From an uncultured Ruminococcus sp. (lineage in GTDB: Bacteria; Bacillota; Clostridia; Oscillospirales; CAG-272), in the NCBI GenBank assembly GCA_902797495.1, contig CADBTH010000043.1, positions 1-13,808 of the forward strand: a DNA stretch of 13,808 nt, in the 5' to 3' direction. A program made the position numbers and the translations under genes. Below the pieces are notes generated by a model. It was not told the DNA's origin and searched no databases. It saw only the letters and a list, made by a program, of their open reading frames with translations. Below are positions 1-9,007 of the stretch, piece by piece (within the stretch, counting starts at the first letter, position 1; every line of letters starts with the position of its first letter).

Positions 1-205
1 GTGAGAGCCAGCGGTCGAAAGAGCCTGAGGATGAGACACGGTAGTGACCCGATAGGCTTTTCGGGCACCGATGACGGCAGGTAGTGAATTGACAGTCCGG
101 GGGACTGTCAAGAGCCGCGGAAAGGTCTGTCCCCGTGAACCCCAAAAATCATATGATTTTTGAGGACCCCTTACCGCAGGCAGACCAAGTCCCGTTTCTA
201 GCACC
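1..205 (+). ncRNA. Structured non-coding RNA, 3' part, family unassigned
   Basis: No convincing protein gene lies here on either strand, but the plus strand is dense in complementary segments and runs into a strong plus-strand terminator. Visible pairings are a perfect 10-bp hairpin 89-98/102-111; GTG-a-CCCGA (44-52) with TCGGGCAC (61-68); the loop AGGCT (54-58) of that hairpin with AGCCT (22-26), a possible pseudoknot; CACGG (37-41) with CCGTG (133-137); GCGGT (11-15) with ACCGC (173-177); GGTCTG (124-129) with CAGACC (181-186); and a palindromic hairpin 143-162. Several long-range pairs cross, so they are either pseudoknots or alternatives. The 5' end may lie outside the window. I saw no conserved cores of RNase P RNA, tmRNA, SRP RNA or T-box. 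A raiA-type clostridial RNA is one candidate, from vague resemblance only. Calling it an RNA is inference; the pairings are seen. Confidence 0.5.
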
Positions 206-250
206 ACAACAACGGATACTCTTCTGAGTATCCGTTGTTGTTATATTATA
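206..250 (+). terminator. Rho-independent terminator of the plus-strand RNA
   Basis: A perfect 16-bp inverted repeat pairs 206-221 with 226-241 around a TTCT tetraloop. The right arm is T-rich and runs into TTATATTATA, giving a U-rich end on the plus strand. The opposite strand has no T-run after the stem, so the element is oriented for plus-strand transcripts. It marks the 3' end of the RNA at 1-205. Confidence 0.8.
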
Positions 251-274
251 TGGAATTGAAAATGAGCAACAGAA

Positions 275-306
275 CAAAAAACAGAGGACGCAACGGCGTC
301 CTCTGT
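275..306 (-). terminator. Rho-independent terminator of the atp operon
   Basis: A perfect 10-bp stem pairs ACAGAGGACG (281-290) with CGTCCTCTGT (297-306) around a 6-nt loop. On the minus strand it is followed by six T residues (complement of 275-280). It begins 7 nt after the atpC stop codon, which is itself doubled in frame as TAA TAA (316-311). This is where the ATP synthase transcript should end. Confidence 0.88.
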
Positions 307-313
307 TCTATTA

Positions 314-1968
<1,655 letters not shown>

Positions 1969-1976
1969 TTAAATCA

Positions 1977-1982
1977 CTCCTT
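1977..1982 (-). promoter_or_regulatory. Ribosome binding site fixing the TTG start of atpD
   Basis: AAGGAG on the minus strand sits 8 nt before the TTG at 1966-1968. It is the only well-placed Shine-Dalgarno in the 21-nt atpG-atpD gap and supports a TTG start for a highly expressed subunit. Confidence 0.75.
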
Positions 1983-1989
1983 ATAAGGA

Positions 1990-2787
1990 TCATCTGCCTG
2001 AGCCGGCGACGATCTCTGTGATCTCCTGAGTAATCGCGCCTTGTCTTGCGCGGTTATAACTGATTGTAAGGTCATCGATCATCTTCTTGGCATTCTTGCC
2101 TGCCGCATCCATAGCAACGCGGCGCGCCGCTACTTCAGACGCGAAGCTCTCCCTTACAGCCGCCATTATGAGGCCCGAAACGTAAAGCTTAACGGCTGAC
2201 GGGAAGACTTCTTCTTCAGAAGGCTCGAACACGATCCCGGATGATGAAGAATCGAACTTTTGGATCGGAAGCACCCATTTTATCACCGGGTCCTGCTTCA
2301 TCATTGAAACGTACTCGGTCGATAAGATAGCGAGTTTATCGTATTTTTCAAGTGCGAAATCTTCAAGAAGTTTTTCGGCAAGAACGTCGGCGTCTGACGA
2401 AGAAAACTTTTCGCAGGACTGGTATCCGTCTCCGAATTTGTCGCAGGCGCGCTTCCCAATCGGTATAAACTCCGCATCGGGCAAGTCTTTCGCGGCACGG
2501 AATATATTGTTGTTATATCCGCCCGCAAGACCGCGGTCGCCCGCTATAACAACGACTCTCGTTCTGTCGCCGCCGCTCCTCATATACGGAGAATTCGAGC
2601 AGCTTCTGCAAGACGAAAGAACTCTGATACACTCCTCGAGAGAAGCAGAAAACGATTTGGCGTTCGACATTGCTTCCGTTGCTCTTCTGACTTTTGAGGA
2701 GGCGACGAGCCCCATCGCTTTTGTCAGATGAAACGTGGAATCGACGCTTTTTATCCTCGTCTTCAGTAGTTTGATATCGTAAGCCAT
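1990..2787 (-). CDS. atpG: F1Fo ATP synthase gamma subunit (rotor shaft)
   Basis: Gamma is the coiled-coil shaft turning inside the alpha3-beta3 ring and coupling c-ring rotation to catalysis. The N-terminal helix is recognised by DIKLLKTRIKSVDSTFHLTKAM followed by VASSKVRRA (to about residue 36). The C-terminal helix carries the signature NAKKMIDDLTISYNRARQ and ITQEITEIVAG at the end. At 265 residues it is somewhat shorter than the usual 280-290, with the difference in the middle Rossmann-like part rather than in the two shaft helices. The ATG at 2785-2787 lies 2 nt after the atpA stop, with GAGGT inside the end of atpA as ribosome site, so translation is probably coupled. Confidence 0.96.
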   Translation of the reverse strand: MAYDIKLLKTRIKSVDSTFHLTKAMGLVASSKVRRATEAMSNAKSFSASLEECIRVLSSCRSCSNSPYMRSGGDRTRVVVIAGDRGLAGGYNNNIFRAAKDLPDAEFIPIGKRACDKFGDGYQSCEKFSSSDADVLAEKLLEDFALEKYDKLAILSTEYVSMMKQDPVIKWVLPIQKFDSSSSGIVFEPSEEEVFPSAVKLYVSGLIMAAVRESFASEVAARRVAMDAAGKNAKKMIDDLTISYNRARQGAITQEITEIVAGSGR

Positions 2788-2789
2788 CG

Positions 2790-4283
2790 TTACCTCTTCA
2801 TTTCCGCTATTGCGGTCTTGAGACGTTCGACGTCGGAATCTTCATAATATCCGGCTTCAAATCTATCGAGAAGATCGGAATATTTGTCTTTGAGAAGAAC
2901 GTAGAATTCGCTTTCCCAGTCTTTTACCTTGCCGACTTCCACGTCGTCGAGATATCCGTTCGTAACTGCATAAATTATGGAAACCTGACAACCTGGTCTG
3001 ATCGGAGCGTTTCTTTTCTGCTTCAGCACTTCAACTATCCTCTCGCCGAGAGCGAGTCTCGCCTTCGTATCTGCGTCGAGGTCGCTTCCGAACTGAGCGA
3101 AGCTCTTGAGTTCGCGGTACTGCGAGTACAGAAGCTTCAGCGGTCCCGAAACCTTTTTCATCGCCTTGAGCTGAGCCGATCCTCCGACTCGTGACACTGA
3201 AATGCCGGGGTTAATTGCCGGCATGACTCCCGAGTGGAAAAGCTCAGTCTCGAGGAATATCTGACCGTCGGTGATGGAGATAACGTTAGTCGGGATATAA
3301 GCAGATACGTCTCCTGCCTGAGTTTCTATTATCGGTAATGCGGTGATAGATCCTCCGCCGTATTCGGGTGCTACGCAAGCAGCTCTTTCGAGAAGCCTCG
3401 AGTGGAGATAGAAGACGTCTCCGGGGTAAGCTTCACGTCCCGGCGGACGGCGGATCAGAAGAGAGATCGCGCGGTAAGCGACCGCGTGCTTGCTAAGGTC
3501 GTCGTATATGATAAGGACGTCCTTACCCTGCTCTCTGAAATACTCCGCCATAGCGCATCCGGAATACGGGGCTATATACTGAAGAGGCGCCGTATCGGAA
3601 GCGGAAGCGCTGACGATTATCGTGTGATCCATCGCCCCGCATTTTTTAAGTTCTTCCGCGAGCTGAACTACAGTTACGCTCTTCTGACCGATGGCAACGT
3701 AGATACAAATAACGCCGGAATCCTTCTGGTTTATTATAGTATCGAAAACTATCTCGGATTTACCGGTCTGACGGTCGCCGATGATAAGTTCACGCTGACC
3801 GCGTCCGATCGGGATCATAGAGTCTATCGCCTTGATACCGGTATGCATCGGTACGCTTACGCTCTTTCTTTCAATGATGCCGGGAGCCTCAGCTTCGATA
3901 GGCATCATTTTCGACTCCTTTATCTCTCCCGCGCCGTCTATAGGTCTTCCGAGTGCGTCGACTACTCTGCCGAGAAACGCTTCGCCCGCGGGAACGGAAA
4001 GTACTCTTCCCGTCCTTCTGACAAGCGTTCCTTCGCTGATATCGTTGTTATCTGAAAGGATCGCTACGGAAACAGTCTCCTCTTCGAGGTTCTGAGCAAG
4101 ACCGAAAGAACCGCCGTCAAATTCAAGAAGTTCTCCCGCCATGCAGTTTCTTAGTCCGTAAACGCCGGCAATATTGTCGCCAGTCGAAATAACTTTTCCC
4201 GTCTCGGTCATTTCGATACGCGACTTATAGTTTCTTATCTGTTCTTTTATAATACTGCTGATTTCGTCTGGTGCGCCTCTCAT
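2790..4283 (-). CDS. atpA: F1Fo ATP synthase alpha subunit
   Basis: Alpha forms the non-catalytic nucleotide-binding half of the F1 head. From the chosen start it is 497 residues, near the family norm of about 500. Visible are the N-terminal [19 protein letters not shown] segment that meets delta, Walker A GDRQTGKS (169-176), Walker B VLIIYDD (256-262), the [20 protein letters not shown] stretch, and [10 protein letters not shown] with the arginine finger near residue 365. The reading frame is open upstream to 4406, but that extension overlaps atpH by over 120 nt and is arginine-rich and unlike the family. The ATG at 4281-4283 overlaps the atpH TGA (ATGA) and has AAGGAAG upstream, so I chose it. 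Confidence 0.97.
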   Translation of the reverse strand: MRGAPDEISSIIKEQIRNYKSRIEMTETGKVISTGDNIAGVYGLRNCMAGELLEFDGGSFGLAQNLEEETVSVAILSDNNDISEGTLVRRTGRVLSVPAGEAFLGRVVDALGRPIDGAGEIKESKMMPIEAEAPGIIERKSVSVPMHTGIKAIDSMIPIGRGQRELIIGDRQTGKSEIVFDTIINQKDSGVICIYVAIGQKSVTVVQLAEELKKCGAMDHTIIVSASASDTAPLQYIAPYSGCAMAEYFREQGKDVLIIYDDLSKHAVAYRAISLLIRRPPGREAYPGDVFYLHSRLLERAACVAPEYGGGSITALPIIETQAGDVSAYIPTNVISITDGQIFLETELFHSGVMPAINPGISVSRVGGSAQLKAMKKVSGPLKLLYSQYRELKSFAQFGSDLDADTKARLALGERIVEVLKQKRNAPIRPGCQVSIIYAVTNGYLDDVEVGKVKDWESEFYVLLKDKYSDLLDRFEAGYYEDSDVERLKTAIAEMKR

Positions 4284-4810
4284 TTTTTGATCACTTCCTT
4301 CATCTCTTGAAGACTCTTTCTGAGACTGCCGTCGATCACGGCGTTCTCCGTTTCGATCACAGCGCCTCCTATAAGCGATGCGTCGACCGAATAGCTTATC
4401 TCGCACTGCCCTCCGACGAGCTTTGAGACCTTCTCGTATATCCTTCGCTTTTCATCTTCCGTGAGTTCCGCTGCGGAAACTACTTTGACAGCGGCGGTGC
4501 GCTTCGATTCCCTGTACATCTTCCCGTATTCCTCTACGCACTCCGGAAAAAGCTTTATATGCCCGGATGAACAAAGGATCTTTATAAACGAGAGAACGTA
4601 TTCGGACAGGCTTGAAGAGAAAGCTTCGTCTATGATAGACAAACGCTCTTCGCGAGTCAGAAGAGGGGACGCGAGCAGCTCGTAATACTCACGGTCGGAT
4701 TCGAAAGCTCCGAGTACGAGTTTCAGTTCTTCAAGGTATTTATCTTCGGCTGAATTCTCAACAGCCAGCGAGAAGAGAGATACCGCATACTCTTTACTGA
4801 TCTGCGCCAT
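4280..4810 (-). CDS. atpH: F1Fo ATP synthase delta subunit (stator)
   Basis: Delta (OSCP homologue) clamps the b-subunit stalk to the top of F1. With the ATG at 4808-4810 it is 176 residues, the normal length. It starts [16 protein letters not shown] (family pattern ...YAxALFxLA) and ends with the conserved [21 protein letters not shown] block, matching the usual GGxxIxxxxxxxDxSxxxxL. A GTG three codons upstream (4817-4819) and an adjacent ATG (4811-4813) are alternatives. AGGTG at 4817-4821 lies 6 nt before the chosen ATG and only 3 nt before the other. It overlaps atpF by 17 nt and shares ATGA with atpA. Identity is firm, start within three codons. Confidence 0.94.
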   Translation of the reverse strand: MAQISKEYAVSLFSLAVENSAEDKYLEELKLVLGAFESDREYYELLASPLLTREERLSIIDEAFSSSLSEYVLSFIKILCSSGHIKLFPECVEEYGKMYRESKRTAAVKVVSAAELTEDEKRRIYEKVSKLVGGQCEISYSVDASLIGGAVIETENAVIDGSLRKSLQEMKEVIKK

Positions 4811-5309
4811 CATCTTCACCTATCTTATCAATGAAATCGCTCATCAGCCTTCTGTGATCTTTCTCGGACACTTCTCTGCCGATGATCTTTTCGGCGATCT
4901 CTACGGAAACGTCGGCGATCTCGTTCTTGATCGATTCGGCTGCTTTGCGTTTTCTGAGATCCGCTTCAGCCTCTGCGTTTTTGACGATGATCCCGGCTTT
5001 GTCCTTAGCTTCGGCAACTATCGAATCACCGCGACGCTGAGCGTTGTCCTTAGCTTCTTTGATGATCTTATCGACCTCGTCGTCCGCTCCTGCAAATTTT
5101 TCCTCGAGCGCGTCCTTGATCTCGTTCGCTTCGGCGAGTTTACCCTCCGCTTCGGCAAACTTCGCGTCATATTCCGCCTGACGCTCGCCGAGGATCTTTT
5201 TTACAGGTTTGAACAGAAACTTTTTAAGGATAAAGAAAAGTATCACAAGATTGCACAGAGAGATCAGTATCAGCCAAATATTGACGTTAATGATATCCTG
5301 CGACTGCAT
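4794..5309 (-). CDS. atpF: F1Fo ATP synthase b subunit (peripheral stalk)
   Basis: Subunit b anchors the peripheral stalk in the membrane and reaches up to delta. The 171 residues show one N-terminal membrane helix (about 10-29, IWLILISLCNLVILFFIL), then LKKFLFKPVKKILGERQ, the usual junction at the membrane surface, and a long charged alanine/glutamate/lysine-rich helix (about 40-150) expected to form the right-handed coiled coil. A single b gene is present, so the stalk should be a b homodimer. The ATG at 5307-5309 has GAGGG 9 nt upstream, and a 12-nt gap separates it from atpE. The last residues are acidic (GEDDGADQ) and lie in the overlap with atpH. Confidence 0.95.
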   Translation of the reverse strand: MQSQDIINVNIWLILISLCNLVILFFILKKFLFKPVKKILGERQAEYDAKFAEAEGKLAEANEIKDALEEKFAGADDEVDKIIKEAKDNAQRRGDSIVAEAKDKAGIIVKNAEAEADLRKRKAAESIKNEIADVSVEIAEKIIGREVSEKDHRRLMSDFIDKIGEDDGADQ

Positions 5310-5321
5310 TTATAATATCCC

Positions 5322-6526
<1,205 letters not shown>

Positions 6527-6535
6527 AGCATCACG

Positions 6536-6542
6536 TCCTTCC
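6536..6542 (-). promoter_or_regulatory. Ribosome binding site deciding the TTG start of atpB
   Basis: GGAAGGA on the minus strand precedes TTG (6524-6526) by 9 nt. An ATG at 6529-6531 in another frame gives only ATG CTT TGA, with the TGA overlapping the TTG. The frame of atpB has no ATG here, so this site supports the TTG start. Confidence 0.6.
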
Positions 6543-6562
6543 GAAAAGATTTCTTAAATAAT

Positions 6563-7027
6563 TTATTCATCATCCGCCTCATTGCCGGACGGATCAGCAC
6601 CGTCCTCTGCGTCGGACGCAGCGTCGCTCGCCGGCGTCTCGTCTCCCGGTAATTTGATAAACCCTCTGCACATGATGACTATCCTGGGGAAAAAGTAGGA
6701 GATCAGAAGCGGTATCAGATCAAACGCCTTCGGTATAAAGTGTGCGATCACCGCTACCCCGAACATGAACAGAAGTCTGAAAAGCAGGGAAAACTGCACT
6801 CTCGTTTTGATCGCTTTCTCGTCTTTTCCGATCGAAGACTGAACGGTGAGCGCCATGAGAAAAAAGTTCAGAACGGCGACGACCGCTCCGAGGATATTTC
6901 CGAAGAGCACGGTGAGGTTCCATCTGCCTATTATCAGATAAACTGCGTTAAGCACTATTGAAAGAATGGCAGTTCCGACTGCGACGTATAAGGTCTCGCG
7001 CAGTACGGTCGCGTTAATTTTTTTCAT
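6563..7027 (-). CDS. atpI: ATP synthase subunit I-like membrane protein
   Basis: This is the first gene of the atp operon, where atpI normally sits. AtpI-family proteins are small membrane proteins thought to help c-ring assembly or magnesium supply and are poorly conserved. The 154 residues show four hydrophobic segments (about 13-33, 38-62, 78-97, 102-121) with a charged loop GKDEKAIKTR between 2 and 3, matching the family layout. The last 28 residues (about 127-154) are hydrophilic and strongly acidic, rich in Asp, Glu, Ala and Ser, probably disordered and cytoplasmic. The ATG has GGAG 8 nt upstream, about 30 nt after the predicted transcription start. The call rests mainly on position and topology; sequence motifs are weak. 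Confidence 0.75.
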   Translation of the reverse strand: MKKINATVLRETLYVAVGTAILSIVLNAVYLIIGRWNLTVLFGNILGAVVAVLNFFLMALTVQSSIGKDEKAIKTRVQFSLLFRLLFMFGVAVIAHFIPKAFDLIPLLISYFFPRIVIMCRGFIKLPGDETPASDAASDAEDGADPSGNEADDE

Positions 7028-7056
7028 AATGATCTCCGCAAAAACTAAGTCAGTTA

Positions 7057-7085
7057 ATTATATCACAAAAAAAGTGCAACTTCAA
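7057..7085 (-). promoter_or_regulatory. Sigma-A promoter of the atp operon, extended -10
   Basis: On the minus strand TTGAAG (7080-7085) is followed after exactly 17 nt by TATAAT (7057-7062), a perfect -10 box. TG one base before it (TGATATAAT) makes an extended -10. Start of transcription is expected about 7 nt further on, near 7050, leaving a leader of roughly 25 nt before atpI. It fills the 77-nt gap between the GH13 gene and atpI. I saw no terminator hairpin with a T-run in that gap, so read-through from the glycogen genes is possible. Confidence 0.85.
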
Positions 7086-7104
7086 GTATTTTTTATAATT
7101 ACAA

Positions 7105-8994
7105 TTATTTGTTATTATTCTTATCCTTTTTGTAGATCTCAGCTGAAAACGCAGGAATAACGGGACTTTCCGCACGGTCGTCGAACGAGGTGAACACAAG
7201 GCTATATCCGTCTGGTACGTCGGGAGAATACTCTTTCTCCCTCGCAACGACGGTAATGAGGGACTCTTTTTCGTCAAAACGCTCCGTCACGAAAACGTTC
7301 TCCTCAGCTTTAAGCACTCTGAAAAGGCCTTCTTCAAATACTTTTTCGCTCCTTCTGAAAGACCCGAAACGTTTGAAAAAATCCTCAAGATAACCGTCTT
7401 CTCTCCCCCACGGAAAAGGTCTTCTGCAGAACGGGTCGTGATACCCTTCAAGTCCCGCTTCGTCACCGTAAAAAACGGACGGCGTTCCGTAGGAAGTGCC
7501 GACGAGAGTCCACGCACATGCGACCATCCGCCTGCCTCTTGATCTCTCGTCCTCCGACAATTTCATTCTTGAGAGCTCTGCCGGAGTTTTTCCGTCATCC
7601 CTCTCTCCCGCAAGAACGGTTATGATCCTCTCGGTGTCGTGAGTCGAGAGAAAGTTCATCAACGAATCGCTGACGCACTTCGGATAATGTCTGTATACGG
7701 TTTCAAGAGCGTATTTCAGCGTTTCAAAGTCGCCGTCACGCATGAAAGATATAACGCCTTCCCTGAGCGGATAATTCATAACGGAGTCGAGCTGACCTCC
7801 CGAAAGATACCGTCTTCTTTTCGAATAAGCGACTTTATTGGAAGCGTCTTCCCACACCTCTCCGATAACGACGTTTTCTTTATCGAGCTTTTTAAGCGCG
7901 CGTCTTACGTCGTCAAGAAAAACGTCCGAGAGCTCGTCAGCAACGTCGAGCCTGAATCCGGAAACGCCCATGTTACAATACTTTTCGACTACACCTTCAG
8001 ATCCGAGGATATACTCTCTGAAGCTCTCGTCAGAACTGTCGACCCTAGGCAATATCTTTATATTCCACCAGCACTCGTAGTCGTCCGGGTAGTTTCTGAA
8101 AGAGTACCAGTCGTAATACTTAGAGTCCGGATTCCGATAAGCTCCGACGTCGCCGTATCTTCCGTATCTGTCGAAATAAACGCTGTCGTCGCCCGTGTGA
8201 TTGAATACGCCGTCGAGTATCACTTTGATTCCGCGCTTTCCGCATTCGGAAAGAAAATACCTCAGCGCATCGTCGCCGCCGAACATCGGATCGACCTTCA
8301 TGTAGTCTGACGTGTCGTATTTGTGGTTGGAAGGGGAATCGAATATAGGCGACAGATATATTACGTTCACTCCGAGTCCCTTTATGTAGTCGAGACGTTC
8401 CGCAGCACCGATGAGATCGCCGCCGAAGAATTCGTTGTTCTTTATCGGATCTCCACGCCTTTCAGCAAACTCGGGAACGCCGTTCTCCCAGTCGCGATTG
8501 ATAACGGCGCCGTCCTTCGGAGGAAATCTGCCTGACGACGCAAATCTGTCTACGAAAATATGATACATGATCCCGCCTTTAATAAAACGGGGCGTTGAAA
8601 AATCAGAATCGTAAATCAGAAGCTGACGGTCTCCGTAAACGGAACGATCCTTCAGCGCGGTCACATCTTCTCCGCCGAGAGACAAAGTCGATCCGCGGAT
8701 AATCGCGTCGTATCTGTAATAAAACAGTCCGTTATCCGACTTCTTCGCAAGATCCCCGAGCGACAGTTCCAAGCTGAAAGACCTCTCATCGTCTCCCGCG
8801 GAAAGATCGTATTCAAAATACTTCTCCCCGTCGCAGGACGCCATTCCGTCGGAATGGATTATAAGTCTTGCGCTCTGTATGGGCTCGTCGAAGATCAGCT
8901 CGATCAACAGTTCACCTTTGTCCGGAAACGCGCCGAAGAGAGACATTTCGCGCCTCTCTCCGTCGACAATATGATATTTGTTTTCTATAACCAT
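7105..8994 (-). CDS. GH13 alpha-amylase-family enzyme, cytoplasmic (cyclomaltodextrinase/neopullulanase-like)
   Basis: This is a retaining alpha-glucan hydrolase. An N-terminal beta domain (about 1-130) precedes the catalytic barrel, which has GGDLIGAAERLDYI and VIYLSPIFDSPSNHKYDT. Region I DGVFNHTG spans 261-268. The nucleophile Asp350 is in GFRLDVADE, the acid/base Glu379 in VIGEVWED, and the third carboxylate Asp453 in STHDTER. No signal peptide is visible, so it should act in the cytoplasm on maltodextrins or limit dextrins. I chose the ATG at 8992-8994, 13 nt after the glgP stop, giving 629 residues. An in-frame ATG at 9045 lies inside glgP, and another at 8946 has a better ribosome site but would cut into the N-terminal domain. 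The chosen start has only a weak GGA. Substrate and exact subfamily are uncertain. Confidence 0.9.
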   Translation of the reverse strand: MVIENKYHIVDGERREMSLFGAFPDKGELLIELIFDEPIQSARLIIHSDGMASCDGEKYFEYDLSAGDDERSFSLELSLGDLAKKSDNGLFYYRYDAIIRGSTLSLGGEDVTALKDRSVYGDRQLLIYDSDFSTPRFIKGGIMYHIFVDRFASSGRFPPKDGAVINRDWENGVPEFAERRGDPIKNNEFFGGDLIGAAERLDYIKGLGVNVIYLSPIFDSPSNHKYDTSDYMKVDPMFGGDDALRYFLSECGKRGIKVILDGVFNHTGDDSVYFDRYGRYGDVGAYRNPDSKYYDWYSFRNYPDDYECWWNIKILPRVDSSDESFREYILGSEGVVEKYCNMGVSGFRLDVADELSDVFLDDVRRALKKLDKENVVIGEVWEDASNKVAYSKRRRYLSGGQLDSVMNYPLREGVISFMRDGDFETLKYALETVYRHYPKCVSDSLMNFLSTHDTERIITVLAGERDDGKTPAELSRMKLSEDERSRGRRMVACAWTLVGTSYGTPSVFYGDEAGLEGYHDPFCRRPFPWGREDGYLEDFFKRFGSFRRSEKVFEEGLFRVLKAEENVFVTERFDEKESLITVVAREKEYSPDVPDGYSLVFTSFDDRAESPVIPAFSAEIYKKDKNNNK

Positions 8995-9007
8995 AACAGA
9001 GTCCAAG

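Noticed and set aside
1..205. Identity of the edge RNA as RNase P RNA, tmRNA, SRP RNA or T-box leader
   Set aside because: The conserved cores of these families (for example GAGGAAAGTCC, a tRNA-like 3' end with CCA, the GGAAGG-type SRP loop, GGGTGGNACCGCG) are absent.
243..313. Frameshifted remainder of the epsilon C-terminal domain downstream of atpC
   Set aside because: Only 7 nt separate the stop codon from the terminator stem, and no frame there encodes the alanine/glutamate-rich helices expected.
3402..4055. Long plus-strand open frame (217 codons) opposite atpA
   Set aside because: It lies wholly antisense to a well-conserved atpA and has no family resemblance or ribosome site; it is a shadow of the atpA codon pattern.
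4284..4406. N-terminal extension of atpA to an upstream start at 4406
   Set aside because: The added 41 residues are arginine-rich, unlike any alpha subunit, and overlap conserved atpH codons; the ATGA-overlapping ATG with a ribosome site fits better.
7639..8310. 223-codon plus-strand open frame opposite the GH13 gene
   Set aside because: It covers the catalytic motifs of the GH13 enzyme on the other strand and shows no protein-like features of its own.
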